From assembly GCF_958450345.1 (NCBI RefSeq), contig NC_088780.1:40633667-40697666 (forward strand): a stretch of DNA of 64,000 nt, given 5' to 3'. Source of the stretch: Calliphora vicina. Taxonomy: Eukaryota; Arthropoda; Insecta; Diptera; Calliphoridae. This document shows positions 54,961 to 64,000 of the stretch, piece after piece. The first letter of the stretch is position 1, and every line of letters starts with the position of its first letter. The translations under genes and the position numbers were made by a program. Below the pieces are notes generated by a model, which was not told the origin of the DNA, ran no database searches, and saw only the letters and a list, made by a program, of their open reading frames with translations.

Positions 54961-56644
54961 TATGCAAATATATGCAGCTGGAATATGAAAAATTCTGTAG
55001 GTAATTGACTGTCCTAAAGAACTGTTATGATGTTATATCTAACATCTGCTAACATTTTTTTGTAAGTCCAAATAAAATTCAGTTTCATAATTTTATTATT
55101 TCATCGTAAGGTCACTTTAATTTTTCCAATTTAATCGGTCTAATAGCCGAGTTCACCAAGATTTCTCTATATATTAATAAAGTACTCACTTTCAACATTA
55201 TTTTCCACTTTTTAATTTTTAAAAACTCTATATATTTATTATGAAAACTTTTATTAGAAATTGTATCAAAATTTGCTGCACTCAATCGTTATATGAAAAC
55301 TTATTTAGAAATCGAACATAAAACAACGGATAAAGTGACAAATAATAAACTTTTTTGCAAAATTTAAAAATATATGTTTACTTTGTTATATTTTTATTTA
55401 TACTAAAGCATAAAAAATGTATTTTTCAAAAATTTAAATTTTACATTTTGGCCAAGAAATGGGGGAAATTTCCTATAGTGCAACGGTAGTAATAAAGTTA
55501 TATGGTCTTATTTCTCAACACGACGTGTAATAAGGCCATATGACCTTATTACCTATGGCCTTATTTCTCGTCACCACGGAAAAACTATAGGAGGTATTGA
55601 CATACTTTTTTCACACTTTTATTCCCTATTATGTTGTCAATAAATCCCCATGTGATGATCAAAAAATTCTGAAATTTGTTTAACAAAATTTTTAAAAATT
55701 TTAAATTTTAGTTTTGAAACTGCCGTTAAAAAAATATTTTTTTTTTGGTTATACCTGCGAATAGGTTAACTGCATCCTATGAAGATAAAAACTCATATAC
55801 AAGTAAATATGGATATATTTTAAGTAATAATAAACTTTTGTTTTAATATTTCTCAAAATATGTTAATTTTGTTCCTACATTTCCTGTTCTAGTGGCCTGA
55901 GACACATTAATGGCCTGGCGATTTTTTAATAACTTTTTTTAATAAATTTTTGTATTTTATATCTCATTGGAACGACAATTACGTACACATTTCGCTTCTT
56001 TTAAATTAAATTGCAAAAGTAATACTTAATAGCAAAATTTAAAGAAAAAAAAACTGAAAAAAATCATTTTAGCCCCTTGTAAATGCACCTAAGAAGGGTT
56101 GCTAAAATTTTTTTGGTGGTATTTTAGATCATTACGAAAGTTTTCAGGGGGTACTGTTTCAGCATTTCAAAGAATTTAATTCTAAGGGACACTCTAACAT
56201 ATTTTGATTACTTTTCAAGTGACAATAAAAAATCACAATATAGAAAATTAAATTTTTATAGAAATATGTACAGTGCCGAACTTAAGTATTGGCACAGGAT
56301 GCTCATTGTAGTTTAAGGTCGATTTAAAGGCCATATTGTTGACATTTTAATAAAAATATATATTTATCAGATAGATTGATGAATTTCCTACAAAATACCA
56401 CCAACTTTATTTCAACAATTTTGAAATAATATTTTAAAATAATAACAAGGACGAAAAATTCCACAATTCCGTAGAACAAAACTATTGGCACACTTAACCA
56501 AATTCTTCAAATTTTATCGATCTATCCCCTTTTTTTTTCTTTGAAAATGCGATTTTATCTTCTTTTATTTAACAGTTTTCGTTTCTAAAACTGTTAATGT
56601 CAATTTGTAAAAAATGAGCACAATAATTATCAATTTTGCTGAAA

Positions 56645-58042
56645 ATGGCTAACAAAAAAAGGAAAAAACAGAATCTGAGCGCAAAATCATCCTTCACTTG
56701 CACAATCAAGGAAAATCATATGCTGAGATTGTAGAGATTATGGAAAGAAGCCGTTTTGCAATTTGGAGTATCGTGCAACATTTTAAGGCAACATCAACAC
56801 TTGAAAGTGCTAAACATACAGGTCGTCCAAGAGTCTTAAGTGAGCGTAAATACAGCCATATAATCAAAAAGGTCAAGTTATGTCCAAAAATATCTTCAAC
56901 ACAGGTTGCTGCAGAGATTAAGGAAGAGTTTGGGAAAGAAGTTCACACAGCAATAGCCAGAAGAGTGCTCCAGAAGACAAACTATAGTTGTCGTATTGCT
57001 AGGCGTAAACCATTTATTTCATCTGTGAACCAAAACAAGCGTTTAGAATATGCCGTTTAAGAATTTACGTAAGCCACATGATTTTTAGCACCAAGTGCTA
57101 TTCTCTGATGCAAACAAATTTAATATTTTTCGCTCTGATGGCCGTCAAACGGTATAGATAAAATACCAATAAAGAGCTGGAAAAACAAAATATTGCATCA
57201 ATAGTAAAACATGTTGCTGGAGAGGTAATTGTGTGGGGTTGTATGTCCGCTTCAGGGGTTGGAGAGCTGGTGTTCATTGACGAAATAATGGACAAAGTGA
57301 AATATACGGATGCACAGGTTGCTGCAGAGATTAAGGAAGAGTTTGGGAAAGAAGTTCACACAGCAATAGCCAGAAGAGTGCTCCAGAAGACAAACTATAG
57401 TTGTCGTATTGCTAGGCGTAAACCATTTATTTCATCTGTGAACCAAAACAAGCGTTTAGAATATGCCGTTTAAGAATTTACGTAAGCCACATGATTTTTA
57501 GCACCAAGTGCTATTCTCTGATGCAAACAAATTTAATATTTTTCGCTCTGATGGCCGTCAAACGGTATAGATAAAATACCAATAAAGAGCTGGAAAAACA
57601 AAATATTGCATCAATAGTAAAACATGTTGCTGGAGAGGTAATTGTGTGGGGTTGTATGTCCGCTTCAGGGGTTGGAGAGCTGGTGTTCATTGACGAAATA
57701 ATGGACAAAGTGAAATATACGGATGCACCTCACTAAAAGTGCAGAAAAGTTTAATTTACCATTTTCTTTCACTTTTCAATATGACAATGATCCCAAACAT
57801 TCGTCCTATACTGGACGTATGTGGCTTTCATACAATATTTCGCATGTCCTACCACACCCTCCACAATCTCCGGATCTCAACCCAATAGAGCATCTGTGGG
57901 AAGAGCTAGATAAGCGAGTGAAAAAGGCATTAGTTGAAGAATGGCAAAGTATTGGGTCAGATATCACAAACAAGTTGGTGGATTCATGCCTAAACTACTC
58001 GAGGCAGTTATAAAACGAAAGTCACTTGCAACTAAATATTAA
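56645..58042 (+). pseudogene. Tc1 DD34E transposase, inactivated
   Basis: An ATG at 56645 is followed by a frameshift in the A-run. The frame then reads IILHLHNQGKSYAEIVEIME and RSRFAIWSIVQHF (N-terminal HTH), TGRPRVLSERK, and HTAIARRVLQKTNYSCRIAR, to a stop after KRLEYAV. The next segment retains VLFSDANKFNIFRSDGRQ (first D), but with a T insertion, a stop and other lesions. Then come VIVWGCMSASGVGELVF, QYDNDPKHSS (second D) and DLNPIEHLWEEL (E). There are 34 residues between the second D and the E, hence DD34E. The 413-bp tandem duplication repeats the middle region. A last frameshift precedes the C-terminus ending KYX at 58042. Confidence 0.9.
56901..57726 (+). repeat. Exact 413-bp tandem duplication
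   Basis: Copies 56901-57313 and 57314-57726 appear identical base for base by eye. Both contain the same inactivating lesions (for example the early stop after the RLEYAV segment), so the duplication is younger than the loss of function. The breakpoint shows only short homology (GCAC / CAAC). Confidence 0.9.
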
Positions 58043-58317
58043 ATTATGCAATATTGCTTCCAAAATCAAATGTTTTTTAGCTTTTAATGAAGTGTGCCAA
58101 TAATTTTGTTTATTGAAATGCAGTACTTTTTATGTTGTTTTGTTATTAATAAATAATGGTATTAAATTGTTGAAATGAGGTTGGTTATATTTTGTAGGAA
58201 ATTCATTAATCTATCTGATAAATATATTTCTTTATTAAAAATCTCTACTATACGGCCTTTAAATCGTCCTTAAAGTACAATGAGCATCCTGTGCCAATAC
58301 TTAAGTTCGGGACTGTA

Positions 58318-58492
58318 TATAGGAAAATCTAGATGCTATATCTCCGGAACCTTTTGTACAAACTTCATACAAATCATCTACATACCATCCGCAACGTACC
58401 CTGAAATCGGTCGACCCATTTCTGCAGTTAGTGGTGACATCAATGTGTACATTTATTTTTTTTTTATATACATACATACATACATAAATAGA
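58318..58492 (-). mobile_element. Helitron 5'-end fragment
   Basis: On the minus strand it starts TCTATTTATGTATGTATGTA after an A and contains TGATGTCACCACTAACTGCA and CGGTCGACCGATTTC-like blocks in common with 13735-13963. The Tc1 insertion at 56271 borders it on the left. Confidence 0.65.
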
Positions 58493-59439
58493 TGATATTA
58501 ATAATATTAAAATGTTTACATTATTTTAATGCGAAAATGTCGAATAAGCTTGATTTAAAATTTCAATATACACAATTAATATACATATGACCATATGAAA
58601 AATAATTGATTATACGAACTAATTACACCCCATATACTTATGTACTTAGTATGATTCTATTTAATTGAACACTTTTTTAAAACATTGTATTTTTTTACAT
58701 TTTTTATTGCCAGGGCATGTTTTTAGGGAATTTACCTTGAGTATATATATTTTTGCTACAATTTTGTAAAATTTTTAAAGATTGCATTTATTCTTATAAT
58801 CCTTCCGCTAATTTAAAAAAAATCTTGATTTTAATTGAACAAATTTTATCTTTTATTTGGCTATTTAAACTTGCCCTAATTATTATCAATTTCCCAAAGA
58901 TGTCTGCTTTATTTTTGGACGAAATAAGCGAACGATTTATTTATATTCACACTATTATTATATTGAACAAATTCATTCTAATGGGATTAAAATTATGTAA
59001 AATTTCATAAAATGAAATTAAATTTTTTGATTGTGAAATGAAATATAAATCCAATTAGTTAGTAGTGGAAAAGGGAAATATAATTGGTAGAAAATGTATG
59101 TGTTATGGATGCATACAACAAGTATATATAATGTAAATATATTATTTAAATAAATAAAAATCTGTGCAAAATATGAACATAATTATAATTAATAACATTT
59201 TAATATTTCAACAAAATAAATCAAATGAATTTTCAACTTTTATAACGAGGTGGGGGCTAAATCAATATAACTGTTTATTTATTATTGTAATGTTTAACTG
59301 ATTTCAAATATTTAGAGTTAATGATAAATCAATTTAAATTTAATATTCAATTTCAATAGCAGTTATTAAGATCCATTAAAGCTTTTTCGTTATCCAGTAT
59401 ATTCTTCCTTCATCTGTGTGTCCGCAGTTTCAGTGGGTG
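58493..59439. other. No recognisable feature
   Basis: A+T-rich, with short low-complexity frames only. Confidence 0.5.
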
Positions 59440-59660
59440 CATACACACACACAATATTCCGACAGACCTGTGCAAGTTTTGATGAATCTAAAAGCGTCCT
59501 GACGCTCCAAGTTCCAAATCGAGTCCGGTGTTTAAAGCTGAAGGTTGTCATCAATGGAGTTGATTGGGCTTCTGCATCCGATAATGGAACTGGGGCTGGC
59601 TTAGAAGCCTTACATCACGTTTATATAGCGAGCCACTTGTTAGAAGATCCGATGTCCGCT
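59440..59660 (-). pseudogene. LINE endonuclease N-terminal scrap
   Basis: Minus-strand translation of 59440-59535 reads KHRTRFGTWSVRTLLDSSKL followed by AQVCRNI, then directly VCVYAPTET. The first part matches the start of the endonuclease domain of RTE/CR1-type LINEs (...R.GTWNVRTL...GKL.Q...E). The VYAPT motif belongs about 100 residues later, so an internal deletion joins them. Upstream on the minus strand no further frame is clear. G+C content is higher than the surroundings. Confidence 0.65.
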
Positions 59661-59699
59661 TCCAGCTGCCTCTAACATGACGAACAGTCGCTGGTAGTA

Positions 59700-60913
59700 A
59701 TTGGCTATTGGTCGCCTTGACGTTCACTATGTTTAGGGTAACAAAACGCTCTGGGTGATATTAGTTGTTACATAAACATAAAAAAACATTTCTTTTTAAA
59801 AAAAGGTATAAGAAGTTGTTTTAAAATATTTGTTTTTAAATTACTCTTATTCAGAAAAATATTGTTTACTTGTAAATAAAAAAATCGTTTTTACAATACT
59901 AGTTCAAAAAACTACATATTGCAAATATATATTCATCGAAAACTATACTGCAAGACATATCGCTTATGGAAGTATATAAATAAATATTTAAAGATATTTT
60001 CTCTATAAATAAAATAAATGAAATTCTGAAAAGAGAACAAGAAAAACAACTATAGAAAAAAAAGCAACCATGAATTTGTAACAAAAGCAACATTTTTATA
60101 CAATGAATTCAATATAATAACAATTACAAAATACAAATAAAAGTAAGTAAAGCGGAAACCGGAAAAGAACAGATGACCATAGTACTAAAAACAAATACAA
60201 TAAAACAAACTGCCATACAAATAGTACTTGGATAAACGTATTTACTTAGTATGTAAGTACATTAGAATAGCAACAATTGTAAAAATAAAATGAAAATTTA
60301 TTTCTTTTTGAAATGCAATTTGATATAGATCACTAACATCTAGCACTCGTACAAAAAAAGAAGCTAATTTTCATTTTTAAAAATAGAAACAATTACTTTA
60401 GTTAAAGTTATTTTGGTGTCATCCCTAATGTATGTTTATAGTAGGTAGAATAAAAATGTACATACATACAACATAATGGTTCATTGAATGGTGACTATAA
60501 TGATACTACGTGGCATAAAATCCTGCTATAAAAAAATAAAACTGAAAAAATATTCAATAGCATAAAAAGCTTTGAGTAGAAACAATTACAACCCAGGTGG
60601 AAATTATAGTCTGAAGTGTTGCTGGGGTAATGGGAAAATGTCTTTAAGTAAACTATTTTTAGTTGGATGGACAAAATAACCAGAAATTCATAATAAATCA
60701 ATCTATAAAACACAAGGCATTGTCATCATTTTTAGTACATACTAGTACATCAAACAATTGGTTTAATCCTTAGATAATGGTGGTAATCTTATACACTGTA
60801 CTGTGGGGTCGATTGCAAAATAAATGAAAGTAACTTGTCTATAGTACTATTACGACGAACAGTGTAATAGTAATGGACAAAAATAAAAGTACAAATAAAA
60901 ATTGGTTAACATA
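59700..60913. other. No recognisable feature
   Basis: A+T-rich without supported genes. Confidence 0.5.
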
Positions 60914-61770
60914 AAGAAGTGGCCACTTAAAATCCGGACGCACTGCAGTAATCATAACAAAGCTCCCAGTTATCAAAATGGAAAAAGATTTACATATGTT
61001 TTTAACAACAAATCTACCGCTTTTCTACAATGAAAAAGAAGCTAGTGATAAAATTGTGCACAAATATCTAGAAAATCCGACTTTGTCGTGTTAAAAGAAA
61101 CCCAAAATCTGATTTTTGGCAGATATCAGGTCAGAAATTTTACATCTCGGCAGCTCGAGGTTGTGTAGTCTTTAAATATGAATACGTAAAATTGAACAAA
61201 AATATTAATTTGGCAGGCAATCCGCAGTTGCTGTTAGAAGAGTCAAGATTTTCAGAAATGTTTTTAAAGAATTTTCAGAATTATATATAAAAAGATAGTT
61301 TGGAAAAGCGATTGTTGTCATTTAAAAGACATCACACATCTGATACAAAGTTTTAGTCAAGTTGTTATTACTCAATGACAAGTTGTCATTACTCAAATAC
61401 AACCATGAAGTCGTATAATGAGAATAATATTGATGTTATAGCAAAACACATCAATTAAACCGATTGCCCAAATTTTCGTCCAATCGAGATATATTGGAGA
61501 ATTGTTAAACGTAAATTGAAAAAGAGTGCAAGTACAGTAAATAACTAGATTTTGATGAGAACAAAGTGGAATAAATATGCTGGAATAACGATAGAAGTGG
61601 GAAGTAAAGTTGTGCAGCTATTAATAGGTGGAATAAAAAGAAAGGCCAGAAAATGTATTGGAAATAAAGACAATTTACCTTCAATTTCATGTATACAATG
61701 TTAACATAAGTTGTTTCATTTAAAAGTTATGCTCATTTTAATCCGTCCGAATTTTAAGTGGCCACTTCTT
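60914..61770 (+). mobile_element. 857-bp Tc1/mariner-like relic
   Basis: Termini AAGAAGTGGCCACTTAAAAT on the left and its inverse on the right (continuing CCGGACG / CGTCCGA), flanked by TA (60912-60913 and 61771-61772). The interior keeps a transposase tail (61450-61700, plus): CPNFRPIERYWRIVKRKLKK, then KWNKYAGITIEVGSKVVQLL and IGGIKRKARKCIG. This fits the PIE.W region and C-terminus of Tc1/mariner-superfamily transposases with a long catalytic spacing. The N-terminal and first catalytic parts are mostly deleted. It is dead. Confidence 0.8.
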
Positions 61771-61862
61771 TAGTTTTTTAAAAAATCAGTGCAAGGACAC
61801 TTATGGCTCTTATTACATCCTGACCATATAATTTTGGATAAAATATACAGTTGTACTCTTAT

Positions 61863-62462
61863 TATATCATACACCACCACAAAGTATACCGATCAACTCA
61901 GAATCACTTTCTGAGTCGATTAAACGATGTGCGTTCGTCCATCTGTCCATGTAAAACTTGTGCGCAAAGTACAGGTCGCAATTTTGAAGATATTTTGAAA
62001 AAATTTGGTGCATAACATTTCTTCGGCCCAAGGAGGAAGTCTATTGAAACTAGCTGATGTCGGTCAATTATTTCACCTAGCCGCCATTCAAATTTCCTCC
62101 CGAAATTGGACTTTATCGATATCTACGCAAATTTCGCTCCAAATAAGTTTTATATATATTTAATTCATTTCATAATTATTTATAGCTCCCAGATAAGACC
62201 CGATTCCGAAAATCACCTTAAGTGCATAAATCTCCAAAAAATCTTGGTGTACACATAAAATTCAACATAATAGACATAAATGACTAGACCAAATTTCATG
62301 GCGATCGGTCCATAATTGGTCATAGCTCCCATATAAGGCCCACTTCCGAAAATCACTCACGAATACAAATTATTAAAATTTCAAAAGAAAAAAGTTTTTG
62401 TTTATTTACTTAGAGTAGGGTATTATATGGTCGGGCTTGATCGACCATACTTTCTTACTTGT
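61863..62462 (+). mobile_element. mini-me/DINE-like element
   Basis: Blocks in family order: CATACACCACCAC, AAGTATACCGATC, GAGTCGATTAAACGATG, TCTGTCCATGTAAAACTTGT, CCCATATAAGGCCCACTTCC, and the 3' hairpin GGTCGGGCTTGATCGACC...CTTACTTGT. The 5' part is shortened, and there is almost no microsatellite. Confidence 0.85.
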
Positions 62463-62764
62463 ATAAAATTAGGTTATTGTCATTATAATAAGGTTGTTAA
62501 TGTTTGTGTCAATTAACATTTTAATCGCAGCAAGGATTCGATTAGTTGCCATATGTCATTTTTCATAAACAACCTATTTCCCCTAATAAAAACATAATTT
62601 TGCTGAAATTATTGTTCTGCCGTTGTCATTGGAAGGATATTCAAGGTCCTGAATAAAATTTAAAACTTTATTTACACGGTTTCAAAAATCCGTCATTAGT
62701 TTGTAGCAATAACTCGTTTAGCTTCTTTATATCCTTTTTCTTACATATTAAAATTGTTCCCTAT
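62463..62764. other. No recognisable feature
   Basis: A+T-rich spacer between two mini-me elements. Confidence 0.5.
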
Positions 62765-62850
62765 TATACCCTACACCACCATTGTGTTGAGTATTATGCA
62801 TTTGTGCTAATGTTTGTAACGTCCAAAAATATTAGTCTAACACCGATCTT
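62765..62850 (+). mobile_element. mini-me/DINE-like 5' fragment
   Basis: TATACCCTACACCACCATTG, then GTGCTAATGTTTGTAACGTC and AAAAATATTAGTCTAACACC end at TTAA (62849-62852), where a piggyBac-type sequence begins. It looks like the left piece of a mini-me element broken by the piggyBac insertion. Confidence 0.7.
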
Positions 62851-62852
62851 AA

Positions 62853-63545
62853 CCCTCTAATCTGCAAGTCTGTAAAATTTATCCGAAAAAGCCAATAATT
62901 TTTTTTCAAGTAGATATAGTCAATAGAACTGTATGTGAATGCATTTGTAGAGACCATGTCCACAAAATGGTAGAACAACCCAATCATAATATTGCGAGTT
63001 TTAGCTCAAATATGGTATCGAACCTGGAGACCATACCTGAGATCTACTCCACCCATGATCATTGTATTCTCGAATAATTTGAGGACAGTTGATTTCGATG
63101 AATTTCTTGTTCACCAGGATTGGTTCTTCTGAAACGTTCAATACCTACATATGTCGATGACAGGCGGACACATTTGTTATACTTCCATAATGCAGCATTC
63201 ACATCGACTCCATGCATTGAGGCCATGTATTCTACGCAAAATCATATCTGCTCTTTGTTCATTTCGCTGTCGATCGGCAGCAATATGTGATGCACGAAAT
63301 TAGGAATCTCCAAACATTTAGCGTTGCTACAATGTCTGGTGTAACAGTTAAAATTATATTTTCTCCGGACCCATTGTAGATTTCAAAACGGTAGGCATGT
63401 ATTTTCGGAGATGGTGTTTCGTCTTTGGAACATAAGTGGAGTCAGCAACACTGTCATCGCTATCAATACTTTCATCTGTGCTGTCTACATAACTCAACTG
63501 AATCGATGAACTCGAGAAATTGTTCATCAGACATTTGCTCCAAAT
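62853..63545 (-). pseudogene. piggyBac-type transposase relic
   Basis: The left end reads TTAA then CCCTCTAATCTGCAAG, consistent with a piggyBac terminus. Minus-strand translation gives MSDEQFLEFIDS (acidic N-terminal part), PKIHAYRFEIYNGSGENIIL, MASMHGVDVNAALWKYNKCV, RLSSTYVGIERF, then after a frameshift NKKFIEINCPQIIREYND and, near-continuous, H-GWSRSQ where H-M-G-G-V-D is expected. The CP.I..YN.HMGGVD region is diagnostic of the DDE_Tnp_1_7 (piggyBac) family. Frameshifts, stops and internal deletions are present, and the right TTAA end was not found. Confidence 0.75.
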
Positions 63546-63552
63546 TGATATT

Positions 63553-64000
63553 TATACACTACACCACCATAGTGGGATGTTTCTAACGCCCAAAAATATT
63601 AGTCTAACACCACCATAAAGTATATCGATCGACTTAGGATCACTTTCTGAGTCGATTAAACGATGTCCGTCCATCCGTCTGGCTGGCTGGTCGGCTGGCT
63701 GTCCATGTAAACCTTGTGCGCAGAGTACAGGTCGCAATTTTGAAGATATTTCGATGAAATTTGGTACATATAATTTTTTCGGCCCAAGGACGAAGCCTAT
63801 TGAAACTGGCTGAAATCGGTCCATTATTTCACCTAGCCCCCATACAAATGTCCTCTCGAAATTTGACTTTATCGGTCATAAATGTTTAATTTATATAAGT
63901 ATCTACACAAATTTTGCTCCAAATAAGTTTTATATATACGAAATTCATGTCACCAAATTTTATTATGATCGATTCATAATTAGTCATAGGTCCCATACAA
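63553..64000 (+). mobile_element. mini-me/DINE-like element, cut by window end
   Basis: TATACACTACACCACCATAG, CGCCCAAAAATATTAGTC, GAGTCGATTAAACGATG, a short GGCTGGCTGG run, CTGTCCATGTAAACCTTGTG and CGAAATTCATGTCACCAAAT run in the same order as 8759-9260. The 3' half lies beyond the window. Confidence 0.85.

Larger units (their letters stand above)
52517..55576. mobile_element. 3.06-kb nested DNA transposon with 8-bp TSD
   Basis: Exact duplication CGGAAAAA at 52509-52516 and 55577-55584. Termini GGTGCAGTGAAATAAGG and (inverted right) TGGTGACGAGAAATAAGG, with additional inverted blocks CACTATAGGAAATTT (53106) and TTTCCTATAGTGCAACG (55473). The left terminal repeat appears to be split by a GC-rich palindrome (52690-52975). 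Inside, on the minus strand, are a broken transposase-like gene (54358-54960) and a LINE (53448-54356). The superfamily is not established; 8 bp fits hAT or P-type. Confidence 0.75.
52088..56196. mobile_element. hAT-like foldback element, sibling of 3305-4463, interrupted
   Basis: Begins TAAGTGTCCCTTAGTATTAA and ends with the inverse of TAGAGTGTCCCTTAGAATTA. Flanks ACATGGTT (52080-52087) and ACATATTT (56197-56204) agree at six of eight positions, consistent with a decayed 8-bp duplication. Internal blocks (GCATTTACAAGGGGAAAAAA, ACCTTTGACCTT, CAAAATTTAAATCGCAGGTA, TTATTCCCTATTAT) match 3305-4463 in order. A 3060-bp element occupies 52517-55576; without it the copy is about 1.04 kb. Confidence 0.8.
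56271..58315 (+). mobile_element. Tc1-type transposon with internal 413-bp duplication
   Basis: Inverted termini CAGTGCCGAACTTAAGTATT / CAGTCCCGAACTTAAGTATT continue into GGCACAGGATGCTCATTGTA, flanked by TA (56269-56270 and 58316-58317). Length is 2045 bp; without the extra 413 bp it is 1632 bp, a normal Tc1 size. A broken transposase gene lies inside. It inserted next to a Helitron 5' end fragment (58318-58492). Confidence 0.92.

Noticed and set aside
57098..57708. Two identical 65-codon minus-strand frames
   Set aside because: Antisense shadows of the duplicated Tc1 transposase segment; they are identical only because of the 413-bp duplication.

Overview
The window looks like intergenic or intronic DNA of a higher dipteran, probably a calyptrate fly. 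That placement is an inference. It rests on strong A+T richness, candidate introns of 55-83 bp, abundant mini-me/DINE-1-like (Helentron-associated) elements with GTCY tetranucleotide runs, and the mix of BEL/Pao, jockey-type LINE, mariner/Tc1, hAT, piggyBac and Helitron remnants. I find no complete host gene, rRNA, functional tRNA or CRISPR array. The only long intact reading frames belong to a BEL/Pao retrotransposon.

Layout. 1-5 kb: A+T-rich DNA, then a dead hAT copy (3062-5037) split by a 1.16-kb foldback element with an exact 8-bp target duplication. 5-13 kb: a small TTAA-flanked MITE and a cluster of mini-me/DINE-like elements, three of them head to tail, one carrying a 1.22-kb nearly pure GTCT microsatellite. 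13-26 kb: Helitron helicase debris, several long-inverted-repeat elements (14.0-14.8, 16.75-19.13 and 22.07-22.86 kb), and mariner and LINE wreckage, including a LINE inserted in a mariner. 27.3-33.7 kb: three related elements with CACAGAAA termini and TA flanks. Two of them carry intron-containing exon fragments on opposite strands, and one also carries a 26-unit array of a 31-bp palindromic repeat. They sit beside or inside two Helitrons with recognisable ends. 33.7-42 kb: mostly unrecognised DNA with solo repeat arms and one mini-me element. 42.4-48.0 kb (minus strand): a BEL/Pao element with an intact 1522-codon gag(part)-protease-RT-RNase H-integrase ORF, followed by a separate 300-codon zinc-knuckle/protease ORF preceded by a good splice acceptor.

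48-64 kb: a 2.67-kb foldback built from ~175-bp units, another inverted repeat, and a deep nest at 52.1-56.2 kb (a hAT-like foldback holding a 3.06-kb element, which in turn holds a GC-rich palindrome, a LINE and a broken transposase-like gene). After these come a Tc1 copy with an exact 413-bp internal duplication, a LINE endonuclease scrap, a second Tc1/mariner-like relic, more mini-me elements, and a piggyBac relic that appears to sit at a TTAA inside one of them.

Functionally this is a transposon graveyard with some recent activity. The most unusual content is (1) the CACAG-terminus elements carrying spliced exon fragments, one of which reads as an 87-codon frame once the nested copy is disregarded, and (2) the downstream gag-protease ORF with its own splice acceptor in the BEL element. 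All protein assignments come from reading motifs by eye; no database search was run.
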